Notes under the pieces: generated by a model | Seen by the model: only the letters and a program-made list of their open reading frames with translations | What the model was told of the DNA's origin: nothing | Databases searched by the model: none | NCBI GenBank assembly: GCA_032622095.1 | Contig: CP136064.1 | Span: 185,984,209 to 186,048,208 of the forward strand | Direction: 5' to 3' | DNA length: 64,000 bases | Source of the DNA: Siphonodentalium dalli | Taxonomy: Eukaryota > Mollusca > Scaphopoda > Gadilida > Siphonodentaliidae | In this document: one piece after another, positions 37,661-46,634 of the stretch | Layout: each line of letters opens with the position of its first letter | Numbering within the stretch: the first letter of the stretch is position 1 | Made by a program: the position numbers and the translations under genes

Positions 37661-38654
37661 TTTCCGTATACCGTAACGCGGAAAGTCCTGGGAAAAAACA
37701 TTTTTAAGCGATATATTCGGGTCCGGTTCACTCGTCCAATTCGAAATATGAAATAAAAAATTGAGAGCTCTGCACTTATATATAAAAAAATAAAAAAATA
37801 ATTGGTTTATTCATCCTGGTGTATAGTGTGTCCATATTTATGGGCGGTAACTCCCCAGGGAACGCCCGTACACAAGTTTTGATGACCGTGTGCAGTAGAG
37901 CATATCAAGGTGTGTATACGGTCCAATTTTCGATGCTCTGCTCCTTATAATTTCCGAGATAATAAAATTACATTTTTCCATATAAAGGGAGATAACTCCG
38001 CGAGGTAAACAAGGACAATATTTTTGTATGCCGATAGGTTAGAACTCATTGACCCAACATACGTGTACACTTTCAGTTCGATACTCCCCATACTTTCAGA
38101 TATTAAGGCGTTGCAAAAGTGTTGAGTATAATAATAAAAATAACAAATAATAGTGAAAAATAATCGTAAAAGGGCGGTAACTCTGTAATGAAACATTGGG
38201 TCAAAATCCGTATACCATTATTTTCAACAGACCTTAGATGCCTACATTCGCTAGATATTTCGCGTTCCTATTGCAATTAGTTTCTGAGTATTTCAAAATA
38301 AGCGGAAAACGACCGCAATAGAAAAACAATATACTTCCTTGGTTACACCATGGAAGTATAATAATAATAGAGAAAAATAAAAATCACAAAAACAATATAC
38401 TTCCATAAATAAGTTAAATATGAACCTATTTGTACGAGAATATGTTACAGCACCTGATGTACGCTCTGTATATATATGTGTTTTCATTGTGGCCCGCGCC
38501 ATCCAACGGAGTAACTGGTATAAGTCCACTATGGACGTATTCCAGAATCAAACAATTAAGAGATGGACTGTCGTCCGGTGCACACCCCCTTGTGGCATAC
38601 TGCCTAGTGTGGGCTTTCCTATAACCTATGATTGATATACTCAGACGATGGACC

Positions 38655-39015
38655 CAAAAATCTGAATTTTCATATAAACAAAGATGAATAAATATAAAAC
38701 GAAAAATCTAAACAAAACGATTGATAGAGCGCCATTGAATGTCCTCATTGCGGTGAACATCCATACCAAATTTCATTGAGAACCGAGTACTACTGTTCTA
38801 GTTATCGCCCGAACGGACATCGCGCGGACAAACACAAAAGCCAACATTTCTAGATAAACAAAGATGAATTGGACTCTAGAATGGAAAATTCGAACAAAAC
38901 GATTGAACCCTCTATTGAATTTCCTGATAGCAGTGAACATCCATACCAAATTACAATGAGGTCGGAGCACTACTGTTTCGCTATCACCTTGGTTGGGCCA
39001 AACCGACAAAACACC
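38655..39015. repeat. ~190-bp direct repeat, two copies
   Basis: ATAAACAAAGATGAAT...ACAAAACGATTGA...GAACATCCATACCAAATT occurs at about 38674-38775 and again at 38852-38953, with the following GAGTACTACTGTT/GAGCACTACTGTT also shared. Confidence 0.85.
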
Positions 39016-40120
39016 ACCATGTCATCGAACACCATTGTTTTAATGTTTTACCTGAAACAACGAATTTACAAGCGTGTGAAAATGCATCAAATGCAATAAA
39101 CGACCACAAGGATGTGAGTTGCCAAAATGAAATGTCCATTTAGATATGAACCAATACAAAATAGGTTATAATACAAATTATTAATAAATTCCTAAAATTA
39201 ATGAAACAGGAAGACATATATATGACACATGGATAGACCAAATGAAGGTGATATAGTGAAACAATGATTGACAATGGCCTTAAAACAAAATGTGGGAGGA
39301 AAACGCCCATACGCATGCGGATGTATAGCAAACGAAGGACTAAGAAAAAATTAGCATGAACGAAATGCAAAAATGATGAGATTAATTTAACAAAAAAGGG
39401 ATAAAAGGTTCCATAGATATAGATGAATATATAAGAAGAGGGATGACAATGAAAATGAAATAAATTAATGAAATGGTGATGACATGAGAAGGTCCAAAGT
39501 AAATGAAATGAAACGATAAATAATTCAAACAAACTAGAAAATATGAAAGGACTATAAAACGAAATTGCACATACACATTGGCGGGTATATAGTAGACGAC
39601 GATTTCAAACTCAGAGGTACGGCGATGTGACGATAATTGTCAATGATAGAAATGTTCCGGGTGTATTTGATTCAGTAGAATTAGAGACGTTATATATGGT
39701 TTCGTTCAGCAGTACACATCAAAGATGTTCAACACTAAAGTTTAAATATCAGTTTTATCGCCACGCGATACACTCCCGCCGCCTGTCCTGAAGCAAACTT
39801 CGTAGTGAGTTATACGAAATTGCATTACAGAAGATCACGAAATCAACGTACATGTATGTCTGTTTAATTACATAGTTTGGAAATTAAGCATTTACCCCAT
39901 GTACTCAAGTGTCCCCTGGAATATAAAGCAGTATCATATACAAACTCCTCACAAACATCTTGTTCAACATCACGATGAACTCACTCACCACAATATTGAG
40001 TATCGTGTAGGTGCCGTCCAACTTCAGTTTCAAAAGAGACTCCAATTATTGAAGATTTACGTAAGTGTGTGTTATGCACACAACAAGCCATTTGCGTGCG
40101 ACACGCAAGGAGGTCCTTCT
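39016..40120. other. AT-rich gene-free stretch
   Basis: Nothing recognisable. The 130-codon minus-strand open frame near 39140-39532 is Phe/His/Tyr/Ile-rich low-complexity translation of AT-rich DNA. Confidence 0.6.
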
Positions 40121-41915
40121 TCATTTGTGTAATGAACGAATTGCGATGGACGGAACATAATCCGGAGAACACCCATTCTCCACTGAATCAACACCAAGCA
40201 TATCCTGTCTTATCCGCGAACTATCCACGCATATATCACTGCGAAGTGACCACCCTTTAGATCTACCACAGTGTGCGCGAATAATATTATTTGAGTGCAA
40301 ACTAACATCGCCAAGATCACACGTAGATGCTCGTGCCACATGAATACTGTTAAGCCTACCAACACTATGGCCACAGCTTGAATTTTGGGACTTGGAAAAT
40401 AATGTTGACGGATTGCCTTTCGCGGACTTGGAACCGTCGAGTAATTCGTGGCTCCCACATAAGCTGTAGCCGAACTGATTCCTCGTCAGTTGAAGATTTC
40501 CATCTTGTTTAATGAGACGTAGCATCAGTTTGCAACGATCAGTATCTATGAGTAAATCGATTTGACCATTTGGGCGCTCCGCGTCCTTCCTCGAAATTCC
40601 AGGAAATAGATCAGCCACTCGAGAAACGTCGACTGGATCCACTTGCCCAGCAACTTCTGGCATTCCGTATGCCCGAATATTCCAAAGCCGACCATAAAGA
40701 CCATATATTCAAGTGTAGAAATAGTTTCTTTGATATTTCCAACTCTAATCAACGTTAATGTTACATCTCTCCCGTCTAGCCCCAAAGCCTTAGCCATTTT
40801 GTGTGAAATTAGCGATATATCTGCTCCAGTGTCATACAGTGTGTTTATAGGCACAACCCCGCACTTAACTGCCCCGACCATTAGAAGAACCCGTGGACCA
40901 TTATAGAGAGCCGAATATATCGCACTATGAGTAGATGAATAGTCTCTGTGTGGAATATGAAGCGATGGATGATGCCATTGATCACATGCGCGCTGAGACG
41001 CATCCAAAATGCTGCAAGGTTTTCGGGTCGCACAATTACTGGAATTGTGGTGTAAGTACAGGCAAGATAAACAACCATTGTTTCTACACAAAAGATCAAT
41101 TTTGGCCTGTGTACCCAACTGTGAGAATCCAACACATGTTGCTATGTCGTGATTGTTAGATATGTGGTACCAACACTTGAAATGCTCATTAGACTGGGCG
41201 CCCTTTTCATTCGTTTTGGGAGGGTTAACAATCTGTAAAATACTATCCATGAACTGCTTCATTACATTTTTATTGTCGTCGATGTACTCATGCACGTTAC
41301 TGACTAAATCCTTATCAGATCCCGATGCATTGTTGGTACATGTCGAACTGGTGCGAACATTTAGATTGCGATCAGACACTCTGCGAGAACTAGCTAACAT
41401 ATATTCTGCAGCCGATTTCTCTTCGAGTAGGAAATCGAGAAGTGCTGAAAAGTTCATTGTTTATTTCGCCGCTTTCTCAGAGTCCATTCCCGTTTTTGTA
41501 TGGATGGCAACAAACGCTCGATGCTGTTCATTATTGTAGCATTGTCCATTTCCGACTGAAGATCGCCTTGTGCCAAATCAAGCCAGCACCTCTCAACCGT
41601 ATTGACGAGGTTTGCGAATCGTTCAGGATCATCGTTATCGAGCTCAGGCAGCGACCTAATATCTCCGAGGATCACATCCGTGAGGATTTCTGGTTCTCCA
41701 TACTTATCACTCAATCGGTGTATCATTTTCGAATAGTTGTCATCGACACCCAAAACGACACAAAGAGCCTCATCATTCAAACAACTTTTCAATGCGTAAG
41801 GATCTTCACCAAATGTTGGAATCATGTGTCTCTCGAAATCCCTCATGAAACCAGGAAACTTTCTAACGTCTCCAGAAAAACTCGGAGGCTCAAGCCTTTT
41901 AATTCGGAATGCAGG
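40121..41915 (-). pseudogene. BEL/Pao LTR-retrotransposon gag-protease remnant
   Basis: Translation on the minus strand from about 41915 starts in a gag-like block (PPSFSGDVRKFPGF) typical of BEL/Pao (DUF1759-type), continues to 41454, then shifts frame to an open frame 41457-40546. This has a CCHC-like cluster (CWYH...HDIATC), a second cluster (CLSCLYLHH...C) and a retroviral-type aspartic protease motif LYDTGADISLIS (about residues 207-218). After another frame change, 40663-40121 continues with protease-downstream sequence (GQIDLLIDTDRC, NQFGYSLCG). No reverse transcriptase, integrase or LTRs are seen, so this is a truncated, inactive copy with at least two frameshifts. Confidence 0.85.
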
Positions 41916-42644
41916 AATTGCAATACAGTAATATTTATATATTTAATGACCGTCATCGTCATATATTGTATATGTTATGTTATTTGTGACCTCTTCGACT
42001 TGTCATTTTTTTACCTATGAGAGTGAATAAAGAATTGAATGTATAAAACGCGCCGTAGAGATACAGCAATGGGTGTTAAATATACACCGTGACGTCACTA
42101 TTTAAACATAACGCTAGACAATTCCGACCTGAAGTTCGGATTTGTTGCAATGGACAGACCTGCACACAATGTCACACATTAGCACAAGAATGTACGTATA
42201 ATTATGTTACTTAGTGTGTGGTAGTTTATACATTCATTATCGAATTTGCGATTTAATATGCATGCTCGGGTATATAAAAGCTTTTAATGCATGCATTCAA
42301 TACATACTGTGCCAACGCTATGATCCCCAGTGCTTTTTCATTAATTCATTTTGCGCTGCTCATGAAGTTCTTGTCGTCATCAAATGACACCGAATGACTC
42401 CAAGCCGTAGATTTAAGGTTCAAGACTATACATACAGCTCCGTAAACGGAGTTACGGCCATTTAGCAGAACTTTTTCGAGAAACTTTAACACAAAATCAG
42501 GAATATAAGTATACCTATAGAAGTAACTGTTCGTGCGAATGTTGTTAATCAAGATCTACATAAGAATAATGGGTTATTGATCAAATTTTTGGATGGTATT
42601 ATATTGTGTCATCATACTGCAGAACAGGATGCCATTGGTTAGTC
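41916..42644. other. Gene-free spacer left of the Polinton-like element
   Basis: No recognisable gene, repeat or LTR between the BEL/Pao remnant and the target duplication. Confidence 0.55.
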
Positions 42645-42650
42645 CACGTT
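42645..42650. repeat. Left 6-bp target-site duplication CACGTT
   Basis: CACGTT immediately precedes the left terminal repeat and recurs immediately after the right one (50180-50185). Six-base duplications are the Polinton norm. Confidence 0.9.
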
Positions 42651-42776
42651 AGCAGCATAGATGTAGGTTGAGGGGCAATATGTCAATCAAATATGCCACG
42701 TGACCTGATGACACGCCCACTAAAGGAGTGTATATTGAGATACAAAATATATATCAAACTGTACCACGTGACCTGA
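42651..42776. repeat. Left terminal inverted repeat of Polinton-like element
   Basis: 126 bp starting AGCAGCATAGATGTAGG, identical to the inverted right end except one base near position 88. It contains two CCACGTGACC motifs (CACGTG at 42697 and 42765). Confidence 0.95.
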
Positions 42777-42795
42777 GGCGGCGCCTACTAAGAAA

Positions 42796-42810
42796 GTATT
42801 TAAGTATCTC
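42796..42810 (+). promoter_or_regulatory. Possible TATA-like element
   Basis: GTATTTAAGTATCTC lies about 50 bases upstream of the first ORF's ATG, the same distance as the clearer TATA box of the tandem-PC4 gene. Weak match. Confidence 0.4.
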
Positions 42811-42857
42811 AAACAGTTAACTGAATCATAACTGATGATGTGTGTTGAAGAACCGGC

Positions 42858-43295
42858 ATGGATAGTATGCTCGACAAATCAGAGGAGCAAACAAAGAATA
42901 TAAAAATGCACTTATGTATTCTTAAATGGATCGGTGTTAGTTTGAATATTATCACGTTTACGTCTTTGATAGTAGTTATAGTCACATCAACCAGCAATGG
43001 AAAGTGTCCTATAGATAAAGAATTATTCGTAACAGAACAGTCTAACACATACCTTAATCAAACTTTATGTACCTATGTGAAACAATATTTTCTTGGTGGA
43101 AATATTTATGCCACCGTGTGTAACCAGGGAGGATCAATCTTCGTTGATTTCCGAAGATTTCTCAATGGAGGTGCTACTATAATAGGTATACCACTTAAAC
43201 TGAGGCAATGTCAGCGTCTTAAGCAGATGACAGCTGCGATGGATCATGGAATACAAGAAGCTCGAGTTTATTGGAAGAACCTGAAGCAATTATGA
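42858..43295 (+). CDS. PC4-like protein with N-terminal membrane segment
   Basis: 145 residues. After a polar N-terminus, residues about 20-44 form one hydrophobic stretch (IITFTSLIVVIV core), predicted membrane-spanning. Residues about 78-132 match the PC4/Sub1 (RNA polymerase II coactivator p15) DNA-binding fold: a strand pair ending GGSIFVDFRRF, a short loop, then GIPLKLRQCQRLKQM, the position of the conserved GISL...W...L helix, although the Trp is replaced by Cys-Gln. PC4 domains bind single-stranded and melted promoter DNA. A membrane anchor on such a domain is odd; the protein may be tethered, or the hydrophobic part may be a signal sequence. The start is the first ATG after the terminal repeat. 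Confidence is fair for the domain, low for the role. Confidence 0.65.
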   Translation: MDSMLDKSEEQTKNIKMHLCILKWIGVSLNIITFTSLIVVIVTSTSNGKCPIDKELFVTEQSNTYLNQTLCTYVKQYFLGGNIYATVCNQGGSIFVDFRRFLNGGATIIGIPLKLRQCQRLKQMTAAMDHGIQEARVYWKNLKQL

Positions 43296-43356
43296 CTGCG
43301 TATTACTGTAAAAGAGATACTATCGCAACAGGAAATACGACTCTGAAAACGAAGAT

Positions 43357-43503
43357 ATGCCGAGTTGTGATGATTGTGGAGTACTGTTTGAGACCCAACA
43401 CGATGTACAAAGACACATACTGAGAGACAGAAACGAAATTCGATTCACAAGACACAGGAAAAAACTAAAGCCAAAATGTATGCTATTTCCTAAAAATAAC
43501 TAA
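43357..43503 (+). CDS. Small C2H2 zinc-finger protein (48 residues)
   Basis: Short ORF between the two PC4-like genes. It begins MPSCDDCGVLFETQHDVQRH: Cys4-x2-Cys7 followed by a hydrophobic core and His20, with a possible second ligand (His33) further on. The rest is basic (TRHRKKLKPK). Small single-finger proteins of this look are frequent in Polintons and adintoviruses. Likely a DNA-binding or nucleic-acid-associated accessory protein; a direct role is not shown. The second His spacing is long for a classical finger, so the metal site may be imperfect. Confidence 0.6.
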   Translation: MPSCDDCGVLFETQHDVQRHILRDRNEIRFTRHRKKLKPKCMLFPKNN

Positions 43504-43507
43504 TATT

Positions 43508-43632
43508 GGCTATCTGGTATTTCACAATAATGACCTATATATGGATAATCAGTATAAATCTCAAGATAGCGGCCATCTGGTATTTCACAGTAATGACCTA
43601 TAGATAAGCAATTGGTATAAATATCAAGGTAG
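43508..43632 (+). promoter_or_regulatory. Tandem TATA-box promoter module (two copies)
   Basis: Two direct copies 63 bases apart of GGC(T/C)ATCTGGTATTTCACA...TATAAAT(C/A)TCAAG. The TATA boxes are TATAAAT at 43553 and 43616; the second is 56 bases upstream of the tandem-PC4 ATG. The same module occurs inverted at 49751-49825 upstream of the right-arm genes. Confidence 0.8.
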
Positions 43633-43671
43633 GAACAAGCACAACATATCCAAATTCACCCAAAGACAGCT

Positions 43672-44178
43672 ATGGTTAACAGACTGCGCAAATATAATGG
43701 GAGTGACAAAATTATTAGAGTCGTCGAATGGCAGGGTGAAATAAGAATCGATATTCGTCAGTGGACTGATGAACCTACAAAGAAAGGTGTCAGTCTTCCT
43801 TTAACTAGATGGAAACTTCTGAGCGAAAACGTGACGGAAATCAACAAGGCTGTGAAATCTATTAAAGAAGGGACAGAGACACAAATGAAAGTACATTTGG
43901 GAAGTAACGTGTACATTAGTGTTAACCCAGACTACACAAACGTTGACATCAGACAATTCTTTCTACCGGATGATTCACAGGAACTTACTGCTACCAAACG
44001 TGGTATTTCTCTAAATTTCACACAATGGGACATCCTGTGTCAAACAATGCCGGATATTGGTGCCTGTGTACCGGAACTAGACGCCATTGTTCCTTGCTAT
44101 AGCAGCAGTGATCATATGAACCAACTGGGGGCACTGAGATGTCGAGAGTGCAACCCGAATACCTGCCATTTATATTGA
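43672..44178 (+). CDS. Tandem PC4-like transcription coactivator homologue
   Basis: 168 residues with two PC4/Sub1-like domains. Domain 1 is about residues 13-60 (EIRIDIRQW, KKGVSLPLTRWKLL); domain 2 about 76-130 (VYISVNPDYTNVDIRQFF, KRGISLNFTQWDIL). Both keep the hallmark IDIRQ strand, K(K/R)G(V/I)SL turn and the Trp-containing helix. PC4 binds melted DNA at RNA polymerase II promoters and normally works as a dimer of single domains; a fused pair could mimic that dimer in one chain. The C-terminal tail is Cys-rich (C142, C157, C160, C165), possibly a small metal site. It sits just downstream of a duplicated TATA promoter and is followed by an AATAAA signal. The domain assignment is by motif pattern, not by search. 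Confidence 0.8.
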   Translation: MVNRLRKYNGSDKIIRVVEWQGEIRIDIRQWTDEPTKKGVSLPLTRWKLLSENVTEINKAVKSIKEGTETQMKVHLGSNVYISVNPDYTNVDIRQFFLPDDSQELTATKRGISLNFTQWDILCQTMPDIGACVPELDAIVPCYSSSDHMNQLGALRCRECNPNTCHLY

Positions 44179-44229
44179 CACGCTCCGACAAATATACAGT
44201 GCGTGGACAACCATGTATACAACAAGATG

Positions 44230-44235
44230 AATAAA
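44230..44235 (+). terminator. Polyadenylation signal AATAAA
   Basis: AATAAA about 50 bases after the tandem-PC4 stop codon. Confidence 0.6.
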
Positions 44236-44357
44236 CACATATTTTAACTCACAGCTTTTGTTACTGACTTATTTACACCCCTAATTTTCCTCGAAGTGGT
44301 TGTAGAGTCATAACTCGAAGAAAAAAACATAGACACAATCGTATCGAACTTGGCATG

Positions 44358-44358
<1 letters not shown>

Positions 44359-44405
<47 letters not shown>
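44359..44405. repeat. (CA)n microsatellite inside the Polinton-like element
   Basis: Pure CA dinucleotide run of about 47 bases between the tandem-PC4 and TBP-like genes. Confidence 0.95.
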
Positions 44406-44407
<2 letters not shown>

Positions 44408-44471
44408 GACATGATAACAGTATACTAGCCAGTGTCTAATTTTTTTCCTTCTTTGAGCTATACTCTTTGAA

Positions 44472-44478
44472 TATAAAG
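44472..44478 (+). promoter_or_regulatory. TATA box of the TBP-like gene
   Basis: TATAAAG 44 bases upstream of the TBP-like ATG at 44516. Confidence 0.55.
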
Positions 44479-44515
44479 CGGGTTACAACCGGCCTACCCC
44501 TCGCATATCAATAAA

Positions 44516-45052
44516 ATGGTCCATATTACCAAATTCGTCTGTAGATCACAGCTGGGGTGTTATATCGATGTTAGATTATTAACTGGACGATTAACTAATG
44601 TAGTCCCACGCCCAGGCTTTCTTATGTGGAAAAACAAGCGTATAGGAGGGTGTTGCTGGCTGTTCTCTACAGGAAAAATAATGTTCATGGGAGCCGCGAG
44701 TCGTGTTCCAGATGCTGTTTCGAAACTCAGAAAATACACTCGAATAGTACAGAAACGAGGGTACCCGGCACGCCCGACCAAGGTACGCGTAGTTACGATG
44801 TCGGCCAGTCACAAATGTGATCCTTTCTCAGCAGAGTCTCTGGTCAAGTACATGGATGCTAGTTATGAACCGGAAATAATCCCAGCCGCTACCTTTCGCA
44901 GAGGTAAACTGCACTTTACCTGCTATCTCAGTGGTCATGTTTTAATAACGGGCATCAAGAGTCAGAAGAATTTAACGAACGCGGTCTTACCCACCATAGC
45001 GGAACTGGATCTAGTGGGAAATGGAGGAACATGTACGATCAGTGTATTATGA
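44516..45052 (+). CDS. TATA-binding protein (TBP) homologue
   Basis: 178 residues, the length of the conserved TBP core, with its two-repeat saddle layout. Repeat 1 (about 3-85): LGCYIDVRLL, GFLMW, LFSTGKIMFMGAAS, then the basic helix KLRKYTRIVQKRGYPA. Repeat 2 (about 90-165): SHKCDPFSAESLV, YEPEIIP, CYLSGHVLITGIKS and a final helix. In repeat 1 both Phe that kink DNA in TBP have counterparts (F35, F50). In repeat 2 they are replaced by Ile (I122) and Tyr (Y137), and the two central Asn that read the TATA minor groove appear as Lys and Thr. So the fold is kept but sequence preference may differ. Expected role: nuclear, nucleating RNA polymerase II (or III) initiation on element promoters. Its last 32 bases overlap the integrase start. 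Intact, no stops. Confidence 0.88.
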   Translation: MVHITKFVCRSQLGCYIDVRLLTGRLTNVVPRPGFLMWKNKRIGGCCWLFSTGKIMFMGAASRVPDAVSKLRKYTRIVQKRGYPARPTKVRVVTMSASHKCDPFSAESLVKYMDASYEPEIIPAATFRRGKLHFTCYLSGHVLITGIKSQKNLTNAVLPTIAELDLVGNGGTCTISVL

Positions 45053-46094
45053 TCCTAGTCATAAGGGCAGTCTCGGAGGTGTCGAGAAGTTGTATCAGGC
45101 TGTCAAACAACGAGGACTATACGTTGTTAGTTGCAAGAAAATACGACAATGGTTAAGTTCTCAAGAAACATACTCTTTAGTGAAACCGGCGAGACGTAAG
45201 TTTCCCAGGAGCAGAGTGGTCGTAGAAGGTATAGACTCTATGTGGTACACTGATTTAGCAGATATGTCGGCATCGGGTAGCCCGTACAGGTATATACTCG
45301 TAATAATCGATATCTTCAGCCGATTTGCATGGTGTCGTGTTATTAAGAGGAAAGATGCGAAAAACGTTAGCGAGGCTCTACGAGATATTTTCGATACAGA
45401 AACCAGGAGACCACGTGTTTTCAGGACAGACAAGGGTGCAGAATTCAAAAACAAATTGGTTCAACGACTACTTAAGAGTGAAAAAATACAGTACTTGCCA
45501 ACCGAAAACGAAACCAAAGCTAACTTCGCCGAGAGATTAATCAAGACTTTAAAAACTAAGTTATACCGGTACCTAGTACACAACAGCGTCCAGGAATATT
45601 TTGACGTGCTACAGGAGATCGTAGCAGGGTATAATAACACCGTGCACGGCTCTACCGGTTTCACGCCAGCTGCCGTTAATAAGGACAACGAATCGGAAGT
45701 TCGATACAGCCAAAGATTATTGCGAAGAACTAAGGACACCAAGGTCAGACCTTACAGCTTCAAGCTCAGTCAAAAAGTTAGAATTTCGCACATAAAGGAC
45801 GTCTACGACAAAGAATTTTACAAAAGGAAGACGAGTGAAATTTTCACGGTGATACGTCGTTACAAGAGGGGAGGTATCAATATTTATAAAATTAAAGATT
45901 GGAACGGCGACGACGTGTCTGGCTCTTTCTACGAACAGGAACTTCAGCATGTTACGGTAGACCCAAATACCACATATCGCATAGAGAAAATAATAAAGAG
46001 GAGCAGAAAACAGGTTTTGGTCCGTTGGCTGAATTGGGGGCCTAAATTTGACTCTTGGTTACCAGAGTCCGAACTTATTAAATACGGCAAATGA
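45021..46094 (+). CDS. Polinton-type retroviral-like integrase with chromodomain
   Basis: 357 residues. An N-terminal region (SLGGVEKLYQAVKQRG) precedes the rve catalytic core: D78 (WYTDLADM), D137 (FRTDKGAEF) and E171 (KANFAERLIKTLK), D-to-E spacing 34, as in Polinton integrases. The C-terminus (about 318-353: YRIEKIIKRSRKQVLVRW, then FDSWLPESEL) is a chromodomain, which can direct insertion to histone-marked chromatin. The enzyme joins element ends to target DNA and makes the 6-bp duplication seen here. All catalytic residues and the frame are intact. The ATG at 45021 overlaps the TBP-like gene by 32 bases, and the stop overlaps the next start (ATGA). Confidence 0.93.
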   Translation: MEEHVRSVYYDPSHKGSLGGVEKLYQAVKQRGLYVVSCKKIRQWLSSQETYSLVKPARRKFPRSRVVVEGIDSMWYTDLADMSASGSPYRYILVIIDIFSRFAWCRVIKRKDAKNVSEALRDIFDTETRRPRVFRTDKGAEFKNKLVQRLLKSEKIQYLPTENETKANFAERLIKTLKTKLYRYLVHNSVQEYFDVLQEIVAGYNNTVHGSTGFTPAAVNKDNESEVRYSQRLLRRTKDTKVRPYSFKLSQKVRISHIKDVYDKEFYKRKTSEIFTVIRRYKRGGINIYKIKDWNGDDVSGSFYEQELQHVTVDPNTTYRIEKIIKRSRKQVLVRWLNWGPKFDSWLPESELIKYGK

Positions 46095-46417
46095 CGAGAC
46101 TCTACTTCTCCAGCGACAAATGTCAGACTTTCTTCACTAACAATGCGGCAGGTGATTTCACAGTACCACTGCCCGTCTGTAGTAACATCACTACAGGATC
46201 TCAGTGCATTTTGGAGCAGTTATTTCTTTATCCTCCTCAACAAGATGCTGTATACGTGTGTTGCGACTTATGCGAATCATCAATAGTTTCTGACACAAGG
46301 AAGCCTGTTCTGAGGGCTGTATACCCAAACCAGACCATCACGGACACCTATGCGGTTTCTGTAGTAATAAACAACCCTAAGTTTATAAGGATCTACCTTC
46401 TAGACAAGAATTTTTAA
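46091..46417 (+). CDS. Penton-like minor capsid protein (short)
   Basis: 108 residues. FTNNAAGDFTVPLPV, then CILEQLFLYPPQ, VYVCCDLCESSIVSDT and KPVLRAVYP follow the order of conserved blocks in Polinton/adintovirus penton proteins (single jelly roll forming capsid vertices). It is shorter than usual for the family, so a C-terminal part may be absent. Its ATG overlaps the integrase stop. Three Cys cluster in the VCCDLC strand. Assignment by block pattern and by its place next to the major capsid gene. Confidence 0.7.
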   Translation: MTRLYFSSDKCQTFFTNNAAGDFTVPLPVCSNITTGSQCILEQLFLYPPQQDAVYVCCDLCESSIVSDTRKPVLRAVYPNQTITDTYAVSVVINNPKFIRIYLLDKNF

Positions 46418-46460
46418 AATATCACAGTTGACAGGGCATACTACACTCTGAACTTTAAAA

Positions 46461-46634
46461 ATGTCAGGAACTAGTTACTATTATGACTCTGACATGCGCA
46501 AATATATTACCACACCCACGGGCCGACCACAGTCGCCGAAGCCTACGAAAAAGAAGAATAGTAAAGTTATAAGGAAGAGAAAGCGATCGCCGCCACCGCA
46601 AAAAGACGTTTTCTCATCGGCTAAGAAACGATAA
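46461..46634 (+). CDS. Small basic protein (57 residues)
   Basis: A short ORF that ends in KKKNSKVIRKRKRSPPPQ and then SSAKKR: strongly basic with nuclear-localisation-like clusters, and a Tyr-rich N-terminus (SYYYDSD). Its stop overlaps the start of the capsid gene (TAATG), which supports it being real. Likely a DNA-condensing core protein or capsid-internal basic peptide, analogous in place and charge to small adenovirus core proteins. No sequence family can be named. Confidence 0.65.
   Translation: MSGTSYYYDSDMRKYITTPTGRPQSPKPTKKKNSKVIRKRKRSPPPQKDVFSSAKKR

Larger units (their letters stand above)
36100..38300. other. Gene-free DNA with molluscan-type GGGAGATAACTC repeats
   Basis: GGGAGATAACTC or close variants occur near 36109, 36251, 37844, 37988 and 38175, each followed by GGTCAA/ACAAGGACA-like text. 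This motif is common in molluscan repetitive DNA. TATACTTCCATGG also recurs (36449, 38333, and 27288 further left). No gene is recognised. Confidence 0.6.

Noticed and set aside
39140-39532. 130-codon minus-strand frame rich in Phe, His and Ile
   Set aside because: Low-complexity translation of AT-rich DNA; it looks membrane-like only by composition.
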